Of a stretch of 37,716 nucleotides of DNA, positions 1 to 7,814 are shown one piece after another. A program made the translations under genes and the position numbers. The DNA comes from Streptomyces europaeiscabiei. GTDB taxonomy: Bacteria; Actinomycetota; Actinomycetes; Streptomycetales; Streptomycetaceae. The notes under the pieces were generated by a model. That model worked only from the letters and a program-made list of their open reading frames with translations. It was not told the DNA's origin and made no database searches. Where the stretch lies: positions 1-37,716 of the forward strand of contig NZ_LRTR01000867.1 of NCBI RefSeq assembly GCF_001550375.1, read 5' to 3'. Each line of letters begins with the position of its first letter. The first letter of the stretch is position 1.

Positions 1-164
1 TCATCCCACTCGTCCTCCGGAACCTCATGATGCGAGAACCACTCCTCCCAGCTCCCGAACCCTGCGGGCGCGGGCTTCTCCTCGTAGCCCAACGCCAGCG
101 CCCAGAACGCGGCCAGTTTCCCCGGGTACGCGCAGTCGATCGTCAAGCTCCACTTGGTCGCCAT
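1..164 (-). CDS. VOC-family (glyoxalase-like) protein, N-terminal part only
   Basis: The reading frame starts at ATG 164-162 on the minus strand and leaves the window on the left after about 54 codons, so only the N-terminus is visible. A GGGAGGGCTC ribosome site lies directly before the ATG. The segment DCAYPGKLAAFWALALGY, then two spaced tryptophans and VPEDEW, is typical of actinobacterial glyoxalase-like proteins of the vicinal-oxygen-chelate superfamily, which start with a strand, an 'A..LA.FW...LGY' helix and a variable loop. Substrate and metal ligands cannot be judged because the C-terminal part is outside the window. Family call by recognition; function unknown. Confidence 0.75.
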   Translation of the reverse strand, partial: MATKWSLTIDCAYPGKLAAFWALALGYEEKPAPAGFGSWEEWFSHHEVPEDEWD

Positions 165-543
165 GAGCCCTCCCCAGTCGGATGAACGGACTGTACCGCG
201 CACCTCTGACACCTCCTGCCCGCTACCTCAAGCGTGCGCCGCGGCTTGACGAACGGCATTAGGAATCGATGACACCGGCTCAAAGTTCCGTGCCACAGGA
301 CAACCAGTCTGGTCGGAGGGCGGGCCCGGCGCTGTCCCGTCTCAGCCGATCGGGTTCCCGTCTCAGATGATCTGGCCCCATTATTCGCTCGGCGTCTCGG
401 ATGATCTGGCCCGTAGGAGCATCGCTCAGGAGAGTCTCCCTGGGCCGACTTCACCACCCACGCCTCCGGCCGAAGGGCACATCACCGTGCCCTCGGGACG
501 GGAAGAAGCATCCACCGACCTGCGGTTGCCGCCAGCACGGCGA
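165..543. other. Intergenic stretch with IS-like repeats, no gene seen
   Basis: No reading frame here has a convincing ribosome site or a recognisable product. Its only clear structure is the direct-repeat cluster at 336-412, described separately. It separates two leftward genes and may be the scar of a lost insertion sequence. Confidence 0.5.
336..412. repeat. Three direct repeats with core CGTCTC(A/G)G and ATGATCTGGCC
   Basis: CCCGTCTCAGCCGATCG (336-352), CCCGTCTCAGATGATCTGG (357-375) and GTCTCGGATGATCTGGCCC (394-412) share the same core; the second and third copies are nearly identical over GATGATCTGGCCC. Repeated motifs of this kind occur at the ends of IS21-type elements, whose termini carry several copies of a transposase-binding repeat. 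No transposase remains next to it, so an orphan insertion-sequence end is an inference. Confidence 0.5.
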
Positions 544-753
544 TCATCTTGCGATCCAACGCCGCAGCCTCCAGCAGACGACAAATGGACTCACCAGCAT
601 GGTGATCAGCCACAGGCCCACCGAAGCCGGAGAGATCAGGTAGTACTCCCACCGCGCCGGCAACAACGCAGGAAAGGCGATCACCGCGCACAGAAGGAGC
701 CAGGTCCCCAGGACGGCGAGCACGACCTTGGACGTGACCACAACGACACGCAC
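544..753 (-). CDS. Small two-helix membrane protein, 69 aa
   Basis: The GTG start at 753-751 follows an excellent ribosome site (GGGGGAGGTAGCTC, six bases from GGAGG to GTG), which is the main reason to accept so small a gene. The product has two hydrophobic segments, about residues 8-28 (KVVLAVLGTWLLLCAVIAF) and 42-60 (SVGLWLITMLVSPFVVCW), joined by a short loop, and ends in a basic tail (RLRRWIAR), so both ends are probably cytoplasmic. I recognise no family. It stands alone between a leftward VOC-type gene and the rightward phosphotransferase. Confidence 0.6.
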   Translation of the reverse strand: MRVVVVTSKVVLAVLGTWLLLCAVIAFPALLPARWEYYLISPASVGLWLITMLVSPFVVCWRLRRWIAR

Positions 754-1130
754 GAGCTACCTCCCCCTGTGCCATGGTCCCAGACGCTCGTGACGTCATT
801 ACAGCAGGTGAGCGTGAGCCCCTGTCGGGAAGCGACCGCCCCTTGGTCAGCAACAGGCATCCTGGCGCCCTCGCTGAAAGATGCCGGCCGAACCGGATCA
901 ACTGAGACGCCGCTACCATCCGTGCACCCGGCACCAGATCAACCGAGTAGCTGTTGTTGTACCGATCTTGGGGTGTCGATCGAACGAACGTGTACTGGTG
1001 GCCGGTTGGGATTCCCCACTGGCGGCCATTTGCCTTGGAGCAACTGGCCGTCATTCGTCGCTGACGGTAATCAAGGTGCCGCGAGTTCGGGCTGCCGGGT
1101 AGCGTGAATCGGGTGGCCGGTGAGGAAGTG
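754..1130. other. Divergent intergenic region
   Basis: This stretch lies between the leftward small membrane protein and the rightward phosphotransferase, so it should hold both promoters. No clear -35/-10 pair stands out. A short direct repeat, GATCAAC(T/C)GAG, occurs near 896 and 935, and CGATC/GATCG pairs occur around 961-985. Frames crossing it lack ribosome sites and look non-coding. Confidence 0.35.
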
Positions 1131-1883
1131 ATGCAGGACAGCGACCATCGTCGGGTGGTGCGGATCGGTGACACTGTCCGCAGGCCCGTCCAGCCGTGGA
1201 CACCCAGCGTCCACGCGCTACTGCGGCACCTGGAGGAGGTCGGCTTCGCCTATGCGCCCCGCCCTCTGGGAGTCGACGGTGAAGGGCGTGAAGTCCTGAC
1301 CTTCATCAAGGGTGACTCCGGGGCTGCGGGCTGGGCCAAGGTCGTGGATGACCAGGGCCTGAGGAACTTCGCCCGACTGCTGCGTGACTACCACGACGCC
1401 TGCGCCGGCTTCTCGCCCCCGCCGGACGCGACCTGGTCCGCAGGCGCGGGCAGCCCCGGCGACCACGAGGTCGTCTGCCATGGGGACTTCGGCCCCTGGA
1501 ACGTCGTGTGGCAGGGCGACCGACCGGTGGGAATCATCGACTGGGACTTCGCCCGCCCGGCGCCGCGGCTGCACGACGTGGCCTACGCGCTGGAATACGT
1601 CGCCCCGTTCCGCGACGACGCCGAGTGCCTGCGCTGGCTGCGCTACCCGGCGCCTCCCGACCGCCGTCGGCGGCTGGAGATCTTCTGTAACGCGTACGGA
1701 CTTGACTCGACCGCCGGGATCGTGAGCGCCGTTATTGGCAGACAACAGGACAACGCCGGCCTCGTGCATCGGCTGGCCGAACAGGGCTATGAGCCCCAAG
1801 CCACCTGGGTGGCCGACGGGCTTCTGGCTGAACTCGACAAGAGGATCGCCTGGAGTAGGGCATACCGGCATCTGTTCGAGTAG
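1131..1883 (+). CDS. Aminoglycoside-phosphotransferase-fold protein (APH/choline kinase family)
   Basis: About 250 aa. The catalytic loop is HGDFGPWN (His117, Asp119 and Asn124 from the ATG chosen here), followed by the metal-binding IIDWDFA (Asp137, Asp139): the signature of APH-fold small-molecule kinases. The N-terminus (RIGDTVRRP, then TPSVHALLRHLEEVGF) matches the streptomycete 'phosphotransferase' type, in which VRRP begins the ATP-binding lobe. I chose ATG 1131 because GAGG sits five bases upstream; GTG 1104 is in frame but has no ribosome site and would add nine residues. Many relatives are annotated as aminoglycoside phosphotransferases without proven resistance activity, and the substrate cannot be told here. 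Probably monocistronic. Confidence 0.85.
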   Translation: MQDSDHRRVVRIGDTVRRPVQPWTPSVHALLRHLEEVGFAYAPRPLGVDGEGREVLTFIKGDSGAAGWAKVVDDQGLRNFARLLRDYHDACAGFSPPPDATWSAGAGSPGDHEVVCHGDFGPWNVVWQGDRPVGIIDWDFARPAPRLHDVAYALEYVAPFRDDAECLRWLRYPAPPDRRRRLEIFCNAYGLDSTAGIVSAVIGRQQDNAGLVHRLAEQGYEPQATWVADGLLAELDKRIAWSRAYRHLFE

Positions 1884-2149
1884 CAGGTTCGCTCGTCACC
1901 GACCGTTCTTCTGGCCGACTGCGGGGCACCATGCCCGGACGGGAGTCCCGATTGGGTGGTCGCGGGGTACTCGGTGCATAGGAGCTGGGCCTCCTGAACA
2001 GCTCGTTGGTGTCGAATCACCGAGCAACATCAAGAGGTCCTGGTGCCGCAGTGCTCCGGGTCGATGGCCGGGCAGTCCGGTTCGGCCGCCCTGGAGAGGG
2101 TGACCGTCTGGCTCACGGGGCCGGAAACGCCGCCGACAACGGGACGCCG

Positions 2150-2460
2150 CAGCCGCGTTGTCCGACGGACATGACGGGCGCAGAGTGGGCGGCCGTCCGC
2201 CCGTTGCCGCCGGTGCCGGTCTGGATGCGCGCTCGGGGGAGGCCGGCCGCAGGCCTACGGCCACCGGGCGATACTCGATGCCATTCGCCATCCCATCGAT
2301 CACGGCAGCAAGTGCCGCTCCATGCCCGCCACTTGATGCCTTGGGACCATGTGTACGCGTTCCTCCGCCGCTGGCGCGACCACGGCATGGTCAAGGGGGT
2401 TCAACGTCGCGTCGATCGGGAACAGCGGGGCCTAGTAATTGCCGTGATAGACGGGTGTGA
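2150..2460 (+). pseudogene. IS5-family transposase remnant, frameshifted
   Basis: Pieces of one transposase can be read by changing frame: CPTDMTGAEWAAVRPLPPVP, then in another frame HRAILDAIRHPIDHGSKCRS, then MPWDHVYAFLRRWRDHGMVK. This order (DMTDAEW..I.PLLP, then RAILDAIRYLVDNG, then PWDRVYAFFRRWRDHG) is the N-terminal DUF4096-like part of IS5-family transposases common in Streptomyces. At least two frameshifts are needed and the DDE catalytic part is missing, so it is dead. It marks an old insertion between the phosphotransferase and the first two-component system. Confidence 0.75.
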
Positions 2461-2747
2461 GTAGTGCCCGGAAAGGTTGGTCGGTTCCTTCGCGCCTCCC
2501 GGTATCTGTCCGATGCCGCCCCGGTGATCTGGAGGGCAGCGAAGTCGATGTGCGCGGCGGAGTCGACTTCGGGAGACGCCATCCGTTTCTGCGGCTCCGC
2601 GGTGGTAACGGGGCCAGGTACTCAAGACATCGTTGTGTCGCCCTCGTCCCCCTGGAGAGCTACATCGGATACGGCTCTCCAGCAGGATGCTGAGCGGCAA
2701 GTTCCTCCGTAGTTTCGTTTCCAGGTGAACATGTGGAGGCAAATCTC
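2461..2747. other. Non-coding or decayed stretch after the IS5 remnant
   Basis: No recognisable protein on either strand. It may contain scrambled transposon sequence; no terminal inverted repeats were found by eye. Confidence 0.35.
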
Positions 2748-2960
2748 ATGGGCAGTAGGAAGCCGATCTGCGCGGCTGCGCCGGGGCGTGCTGCCTGCTT
2801 GGCCACCGCGATTGCGTATTTCCCTCCGGCGGCCGCCACGGGGCCGTGTCTGCCTGCTCCGGCCCTGCCGCCCGCCATGGAAAGCGAGTTGAGGCGCGGC
2901 CCGGCGCTCGCGGCGCCCGTGGTTTCAAGGTCTCACCGGAGTCGTCGCGATGTCCGATAA
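2748..2960 (+). CDS. Possible short ORF overlapping the kinase start
   Basis: ATG 2748 is preceded by GGAGG with an eight-base spacer, and the 70-codon frame ends at TAA 2958-2960, overlapping the sensor kinase ATG (2950) by 11 bases. The product is alanine/proline-rich with a mildly hydrophobic stretch (ACLATAIAYFPPAAATG) and resembles nothing I know. The good ribosome site and the stop/start overlap would suit a translationally coupled leader, but the composition is unremarkable and it may be chance. Confidence 0.25.
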   Translation: MGSRKPICAAAPGRAACLATAIAYFPPAAATGPCLPAPALPPAMESELRRGPALAAPVVSRSHRSRRDVR

Positions 2961-4251
2961 TGATCATGTGTCACAGACGACCGTCCCGGAGGCGGGCCAC
3001 CCGCTGCCCACCGTTGCGGCGAGCCTGGCTGGTGGCCTTCGCCTGGTGAGCACGGACCTCGTCACCGTCCGTGCCCTTCCTATGCCGCCGCTGGCCTGGC
3101 CCCGCTGGCTGCGATGGCTGCCCCACACCCTGGTGTGCCTGGCAGCTGTCTTGGCCGCAGTTGCGACGGACACGACCACTCCTGTCGTGGCATTCGTGCA
3201 CGCGACCGTGCTGGTTGCCGCGTTGCGGTGGCCGGCGCCCGCCTGGTGGCTGTCGATGGCGGTGCTCACGGCCACCACGCTGGAGTATCCGCCCGCCCTC
3301 AACAGCCGGCTCTATGTGTGGATGGTGCACGCCGGTGTGCTCTTCCTCCTCACACTGCGGGTGCGGTTGTTCTCCGCGATCACCGCGGCGCTGCTCAGCG
3401 CCTTGCTGGCGGTGGTCCTCAAGCTGTCCGGCCTTGCCGTCGACTCATGGATAGTGTCATGGAAAGTGATCATCGGCGCTGCGCCGCTGTTCGCGCTTGC
3501 CGTCCTTTTCGGCGCCGTGGCCCGTGGCCGCCGCCAGGACCATGCACGCCTCACCGAGCAGATAGCCGCCACCGCCCAGGAGCGGGCGCTGCGCACGGTC
3601 CTTGAAGAGCGCACCCGGATCGCTCGCGAGCTGCACGACGTCGTTGCCCACCACATGTCGCTGATCTCCATCAAGGCCGACGCCGCGCCCTACCGGGTTC
3701 AGGACCCGCCGTCGGAGCTGGTCGCCGAGTTCGCCTCGATCCGTGCCACTGCGCTGGAGGGGCTGGCCGAACTGAGTCACTTGCTCGGCCTGCTGCGTTC
3801 CGACAGCGACGACAGCACCACCGGCACCACCCCCCAGCCCTCCCTCGCACAACTCGACGTGCTCCTGGCGAGCGTGCGCGCCGCTGGTCTGAACACCGCT
3901 GTCCGGATCGAAGGCACTGTCCGCCCGCTGTCGCCGGGGGTGGGGCTGTCGGCCTACCGCATCGTTCAGGAAGCCCTCAGCAACGTTCTGCGCCATGCCC
4001 CCGGCGCTGAGACCAGCATCGAACTCACCTACACGCGCGGCGCGCTGCACCTGCGGGTCCTCAATGCCCCGGCCTCACTCCCGGTCGGCCCTTCGCCCGG
4101 TTCCGGGCACGGTCTCACCGGCATGCGGGAGCGCGCCGCGATGCTCGGCGGAGATCTCGTCACCGGCCCCACCCCCGGCGGCGGCTACGAGGTCACCGCC
4201 ACCCTGCCCGACCCCCTCTCGCCCGCCACCGGCAAGGAGCCCGCCCAGTGA
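2950..4251 (+). CDS. Sensor histidine kinase, NarL/DesK type
   Basis: 433 aa. An N-terminal membrane domain of four or five hydrophobic segments (about residues 50-195) has almost no extracytoplasmic loop, then a short coiled region leads to the HisKA_3 dimerisation box ERTRIARELHDVVAHHMS with His229 as phospho-acceptor. The ATPase domain has the N-box region AYRIVQEALSNVLRHA and the glycine-rich GHGLTGMRERAAMLGG near the C-terminus. It should autophosphorylate in response to a membrane or intramembrane cue and pass phosphate to the regulator encoded next, whose start overlaps its stop by four bases (GTGA). GGAG lies eight bases before ATG 2950. The stimulus is not evident from the sequence. 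Confidence 0.9.
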   Translation: MSDNDHVSQTTVPEAGHPLPTVAASLAGGLRLVSTDLVTVRALPMPPLAWPRWLRWLPHTLVCLAAVLAAVATDTTTPVVAFVHATVLVAALRWPAPAWWLSMAVLTATTLEYPPALNSRLYVWMVHAGVLFLLTLRVRLFSAITAALLSALLAVVLKLSGLAVDSWIVSWKVIIGAAPLFALAVLFGAVARGRRQDHARLTEQIAATAQERALRTVLEERTRIARELHDVVAHHMSLISIKADAAPYRVQDPPSELVAEFASIRATALEGLAELSHLLGLLRSDSDDSTTGTTPQPSLAQLDVLLASVRAAGLNTAVRIEGTVRPLSPGVGLSAYRIVQEALSNVLRHAPGAETSIELTYTRGALHLRVLNAPASLPVGPSPGSGHGLTGMRERAAMLGGDLVTGPTPGGGYEVTATLPDPLSPATGKEPAQ

Positions 4252-4922
4252 CCATCCGTGTCATCGTCGCCGACGACCAGGCCATGGTCCGGGAAGCCTT
4301 CACCATCCTCCTCGGCGCCCAGCCCGACATCGAAGTCGTCGCCACCGCCGAGAACGGCACACAAGCCGTCGAGCAGGCCGGGAACCTGACACCCGATGTG
4401 ATCGTGATGGACATCCGGATGCCGAACATGGACGGCATCGAGGCCACCCGACGGATCACCTCCCACCTCGGTACCTCCGCGAAGATCCTCATCCTGACCA
4501 CCTTCAACCTCGACGAATACGTGTACGAGGCACTACGCGCAGGGGCTTCCGGGTTTCTCCTCAAGAACGCCTCCGGGGTTCAGCTCGCGGAAGCCGTACG
4601 CGTACTGGCCCGAGGCGAAGCCCTTCTGGCCCCGGAAGTCACCAAACGGCTCATCTCGGAATTCTCCCGAGTGAGCCCCGCCGCCAAGCGGCCGACCGGC
4701 CTGCGTATCGATGCCCTCACCGACCGCGAGACCGAAGTCCTCACACACGTGGCCCAGGGCCTGTCCAACGCCGAAATCGCCCGGAAACTGGTCGTAGCCG
4801 AAGAGACGGTCAAGACCCACTTCGGGCGCGTCCTGCGCAAACTGCAGCTCCGCGACCGCACCCAGGCCACCATATTCGCCTACGAAACCGGCCTGATCAC
4901 CCCCGGCAACACAGCCCGCTGA
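4248..4922 (+). CDS. NarL/LuxR-family response regulator
   Basis: 224 aa. The receiver domain has the acidic pocket VADDQ near the start, phospho-acceptor Asp55 in VIVMDIRMPNMDG, the switch threonine in LILTTF and the lysine in FLLKNAS. The C-terminal LuxR/GerE helix-turn-helix starts at LTDRETEVLTHVAQGLSNAE and continues with VVAEETVKTHFGRVLRKL. Start GTG 4248 overlaps the kinase TGA, so the two are translationally coupled and form a cognate pair. Targets are unknown; a neighbouring membrane hydrolase gene is a natural candidate but is now broken. Confidence 0.92.
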   Translation: MTIRVIVADDQAMVREAFTILLGAQPDIEVVATAENGTQAVEQAGNLTPDVIVMDIRMPNMDGIEATRRITSHLGTSAKILILTTFNLDEYVYEALRAGASGFLLKNASGVQLAEAVRVLARGEALLAPEVTKRLISEFSRVSPAAKRPTGLRIDALTDRETEVLTHVAQGLSNAEIARKLVVAEETVKTHFGRVLRKLQLRDRTQATIFAYETGLITPGNTAR

Positions 4923-5048
4923 GAACGACACCCCCGCGCCCGCCGCCGTCGCTGAGCCTCGGCCTCCAACACCCGCCGCCGCGACCGAGGCCCGACCACG
5001 CACGGCCCTCCGCCCGCACCGTGTAGCACCGGAGAGCTACGCGGCACG

Positions 5049-5692
5049 TTGGCTCCGACGGGGGACGCGGCGCCCCGACCCGGGAGCCAATCTCGTGGTG
5101 TACCGACCGGAGGCCCGATCCGCTCCCTGCTGCTGGGCACCTACTTTCCGGCCATCCCGAAAGCCGGAGCGATCGGTCCGGTCCTCGGCGGCCAGTACCC
5201 CTTCCACATAGCCGTCCTCGCCCTGGCCGGCACTCTCCTGGGAGTCACGGCCTGGCGCAGCGGGCCGCTGCGCTGGGGCCGCCTCCTCACCACGGTCATG
5301 ACACTGTCCATGGTGGCCGCGCTGGCCATGGGCGGCATCCAGTTCAGCGCCGCGCAGCAAGCGGGCACGAAGGTCTCCTTCGGCGAGGTCTCCGGCGAGG
5401 TCTTCAGCCAGCTCGCCTACCCCGATACCCACCCCGATACGACCCAGGTGTACGCCACCCACGGCGGTCAAGCCCTCAAAGCGGACCTGTACCTGCCCAA
5501 ACACAGCCGGAACACCAAGGCGCCCGCGATCCTCCTCGCCCACGCCAGCGGCTTCCACACCTTCGACAAGAGCGACTTGCGCGGTCCGGACGCTGACCGG
5601 CCGACCACGGTGTGGCCACCATCGCCGTCGACTACAGCCTGGCCGCCCCCGGCCGACCCACCTGGAACACCGCCCCCACAGCACAGGAGTGA
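5049..5692 (+). pseudogene. Membrane-anchored alpha/beta hydrolase, truncated and frameshifted
   Basis: The frame holds a hydrophobic N-terminal region (two or three segments, ending in TVMTLSMVAALAMGGIQF), then a typical esterase opening: YATHGGQALKADLYLPKHS, and the oxyanion strand APAILLAHASGFHTFDKSDL. Intact relatives have HGGGF here, so HASGF is already altered. After DLRG the frame changes near 5585-5600: the continuation ADHGVATIAVDYSLAAPG is read in another frame and stops at TGA 5690-5692, long before the nucleophile elbow, Asp and His. No proper start is present (the open frame begins with a TTG lacking a ribosome site). The product would be inactive. Family known; the decay is seen directly. 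Confidence 0.75.
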
Positions 5693-6006
5693 TGCGGTGA
5701 GGCATCGGACCGTCCAGGCCCGACCAGGCGTCCCAGGGCGTGAGGAACCCCACCGCCGCATTCCCGGACCACGGGCACGATCCGTGCCGCCCGACTGCGA
5801 AGTGAACGCGGACAACCAGAACGTCCAACGCCGTCAGGGGCGTTCGGCCGAGCACGAGACCTGGCACCAGGACTCACCCCCGCTCAGTTTCTGGGAACGG
5901 TGTTGTTCGGCACCGCCACCCGGGTGCATCCGGCTGGGGCGTTGGGGCAGAATCGTCCGCGCACGCCCTGACCCGAAGGGCCAGCCCGAACGCAGTCGAG
6001 GAGACG
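5693..6006. other. Gene-free gap before the STAS gene
   Basis: About 310 bases with no recognisable coding sequence. It probably contains eroded hydrolase sequence and the promoter of the STAS gene; I see no clear promoter boxes. Confidence 0.35.
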
Positions 6007-6372
6007 GTGACCGACATCGAGAATGCGGACCGGCCAGGCCGGCTCTCCGTCGAACACCGCATGGCCGACGACGTCCGGGTCGTGACCGTGCTGGGCGAGA
6101 TCGACCACACCGTCAAGGACGTCCTCAGTCGGGCGCTGCTGTCCGAGGACGGCACGGTGCCGCCGCGGATCGTGGTGGACCTCAGCGGGGTGACCTTCAT
6201 GGACTCCAGCGGCATCAACGTCTTCGTCGCCGCCTATCAACAGGTCAGCGGCGTGCAGGGCTGGCTGCGCATCGCCGGCGCGCAGGAGTCCGTTCTGCGG
6301 GTCCTGCAACTGGTCGGCGTCGACACCTTCATCTCTTGTCACCCCACCACCGAGCAGGCCCTGAACGACTGA
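6007..6372 (+). CDS. STAS-domain anti-anti-sigma factor
   Basis: 121 aa, a single STAS domain of normal length. The core reads VVTVLGEIDHTVKDVLSRAL, then PRIVVDLSGVTFMDSSGINV with Ser67 and Ser68 at the position phosphorylated by anti-sigma kinases in SpoIIAA/RsbV proteins. Unphosphorylated, such proteins bind an anti-sigma kinase and free a stress or developmental sigma factor. GGAGACG precedes GTG 6007, which fixes the start. It stands alone: no anti-sigma kinase or sigma gene is adjacent, so its partner must be elsewhere. Family call is firm, pathway inferred. Confidence 0.9.
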   Translation: MTDIENADRPGRLSVEHRMADDVRVVTVLGEIDHTVKDVLSRALLSEDGTVPPRIVVDLSGVTFMDSSGINVFVAAYQQVSGVQGWLRIAGAQESVLRVLQLVGVDTFISCHPTTEQALND

Positions 6373-6590
6373 GAGCCCCACCCGGGCCGATCCTGAGCAC
6401 CCTCCTGGGCAAGCTCCGCTACGTCGTCGAGCAGAACCTCGCCTTGCGCGACCAGTTCAACGCCTCGCGGTCCGTGGGAACGACGTATCGAACTCCACGC
6501 CTTCTTCGTGTCGTTGGCTGCAGTCTCATCCGCTGGAGACGCTTCAAGAAGACCGGATCGTGATCGCGTCACGGGCTCAAGGGAAAAGAT

Positions 6591-6620
6591 TTGAGCTAGG
6601 CGGCGCCTCGCTGCTACTTT
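6591..6620 (+). promoter_or_regulatory. Putative sigma-70-type promoter for the acetyltransferase-IF-1 operon
   Basis: TTGAGC (6591-6596) and TACTTT (6615-6620) are separated by 18 bases, a reasonable match to housekeeping streptomycete promoters (TTGACN, TANNNT). A start near 6627 would give a leader of about 140 nucleotides before the acetyltransferase ATG. Assigned by eye only. Confidence 0.45.
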
Positions 6621-6659
6621 CGCGGTGGACCGTGAAGTAGTCGTATGGAGGTGAGCCCC

Positions 6660-6713
6660 GTGAACACAGTTACCCATGGGTGCTCCCTCAACCCGTCACG
6701 GTCCGGCGGCTGA
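6660..6713 (+). CDS. Putative 17-aa leader peptide
   Basis: GTG 6660 is preceded by GGAGG (6647-6651) with an eight-base spacer, a better site than many real genes here have, and the frame closes at TGA 6711-6713 after VNTVTHGCSLNPSRSGG. ATG 6645 is in frame upstream. The stop codon lies just before a CCTTC element that can pair with the ribosome site of the downstream acetyltransferase. A regulatory role is an inference from this geometry. Confidence 0.35.
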   Translation: MNTVTHGCSLNPSRSGG

Positions 6714-6768
6714 CCTTCGGTGTCGCCAGGAGCGCCTGAGATCAAGGCACTCCTGGAAGGAAACTCCG
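6714..6768 (+). promoter_or_regulatory. Leader hairpin abutting the acetyltransferase ribosome site
   Basis: An 11-bp stem with one mismatch (6726-6736 with 6746-6756, nine-base loop) ends where the Shine-Dalgarno GAAGGA (6756-6761) begins, seven bases before ATG 6769. CCTTC at 6714-6718, immediately after the leader ORF stop, is complementary to GAAGG of that site. A competing pairing of GGCGGC (about 6705-6710) with GTCGCC (6722-6727) would break the main stem. This looks like a translational attenuator; the folding was done by eye. Confidence 0.4.
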
Positions 6769-7560
6769 ATGAACACGAAGCCCTTCACATCTGGCATGAG
6801 CGAGAACGCGGTGATCATCACGCGTGTCGCCGACGGGCAATGGCATGCACTGGATGACGACCTGGTGGTCGGCCGCGGGCATGCGGAGCACCGGCCCGAC
6901 GGACGCATGTTCGTCAGCGTCGACGCCTGGCACGACGCCACCTTCGACCGGCTCGCCGAGGCGATGCTGGCGGAACTGCCGGCACCGCTGTACACGGTGG
7001 TCGACGAAGCCGACGTCGAGCGGACGGCCGGCTGGCGGCGGGCCGGTTTCACGATCCGGCGCCGCGAGTGGGAGTACGTCGTGTCGACCGACCCGCGGGT
7101 CACCGGGCTCGATGCAGTCCTGCCGCCTTCGGGCGTGACGATCGTGCCCGCCGGTCAGGCGGACGAGAGTCTGCTGCGGGCGGTGGACCGCGCGATCCGT
7201 GACGAAGTCGAGGCGACCGTCGGGTGGCAGGCGATGCCCGCGGAGGTGATCCCCCGCCCCGAAGGCGACACCGTCGTCGACCCGTCGAAGTACGCGGTGG
7301 CCGCGGCGCCGGACCGCTACCTGGGTCTGATCCGGGTGGTGACGGCGAACCGTCCGCGCATCGGGCTGGTCGCGGTCCGGGCCGGCGAGCAGCGCCGCGG
7401 CATCGCACGGGCGCTACTCGCCCACGCGCTCGGGACGCTGCACCGCTCCGGGTTCGCCGCGGCCGGGACCGAAGTCCACGAGTCCAACCAAGCAGCCTCG
7501 GCGCTGTTCGAGGGCATCGGCGCCCGGCCGATGAGCAGCAACCTGGAGCTGGTGCGATGA
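6769..7560 (+). CDS. GNAT-family N-acetyltransferase, probably tandem-domain
   Basis: 263 aa from ATG 6769, chosen because GAAGGA lies seven bases upstream; longer in-frame starts have no ribosome site. The N-terminal half (MFVSVDAWHDATFDRLAEAM, then VVDEADVERTAGWRRAGF) looks like a degenerate GNAT domain. The C-terminal half holds a complete acetyl-CoA site: YLGLIRVVT, IGLVAVRAGEQRRGIARALL (R/Q-x-x-G-x-G/A pyrophosphate loop) and the final VHESNQAASALFEGIGA. Total length fits mycothiol-synthase-like double-GNAT proteins, but the substrate is unknown. The stop overlaps the IF-1 start (ATGA), so the two are translationally coupled, which points to a translation- or ribosome-related role. Confidence 0.85.
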   Translation: MNTKPFTSGMSENAVIITRVADGQWHALDDDLVVGRGHAEHRPDGRMFVSVDAWHDATFDRLAEAMLAELPAPLYTVVDEADVERTAGWRRAGFTIRRREWEYVVSTDPRVTGLDAVLPPSGVTIVPAGQADESLLRAVDRAIRDEVEATVGWQAMPAEVIPRPEGDTVVDPSKYAVAAAPDRYLGLIRVVTANRPRIGLVAVRAGEQRRGIARALLAHALGTLHRSGFAAAGTEVHESNQAASALFEGIGARPMSSNLELVR

Positions 7561-7781
7561 CGAGGAACAAGAACGTCATCGAGGTCGAGGGCAGGGTCGT
7601 CGAGTGCCTGCGCAGCGCCATGTTCACCGTGGAGCTCGAGAACGGCCACCAGGTGCTCGCGCACATCAGCGGGAAGATCCGCAAGAACTACATCAAGATC
7701 ATGCTGGAAGACCGGGTGCTGGTGGAGCTCCCGCCGTACGACCTGACACGCGGCCGGATCGTGTTCCGGTACCGGAACTAG
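7557..7781 (+). CDS. infA: Translation initiation factor IF-1, accessory copy
   Basis: 74 aa, one S1/OB-fold domain of standard IF-1 length: IEVEGRVVECLRSAMFTVEL, NGHQVLAHISGKIRKNYIKI, then DRVLVELPPYDLTRGRIVFR. IF-1 binds the A site of the 30S subunit and cooperates with IF-2 and IF-3 at initiation. Housekeeping infA lies among ribosomal protein genes; here it is coupled by ATGA to an acetyltransferase, so this should be a second copy. The usual central SGKMR reads SGKIR. A hairpin terminator follows 40 bases downstream. Confidence 0.93.
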   Translation: MTRNKNVIEVEGRVVECLRSAMFTVELENGHQVLAHISGKIRKNYIKIMLEDRVLVELPPYDLTRGRIVFRYRN

Positions 7782-7814
7782 CGGCGGTCGGCACCTTCCG
7801 CGGTAGCTGATCCT

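Noticed and set aside
4956..4991. Terminator after the first response regulator
   Set aside because: GCCTCGG/CCGAGGC gives only a 7-bp stem with a 22-base loop, which is easily expected by chance at this G+C content.
3995..5026. A 343-codon Arg/Pro-rich frame
   Set aside because: It is a shadow of the kinase and response regulator genes, with the composition expected from GC-rich antiphase reading.
5049..6563. A 504-codon open frame on the plus strand
   Set aside because: Only its first 180 codons resemble a protein (the broken hydrolase). The rest is out of frame with the hydrolase continuation and overlaps the real STAS gene in another frame.
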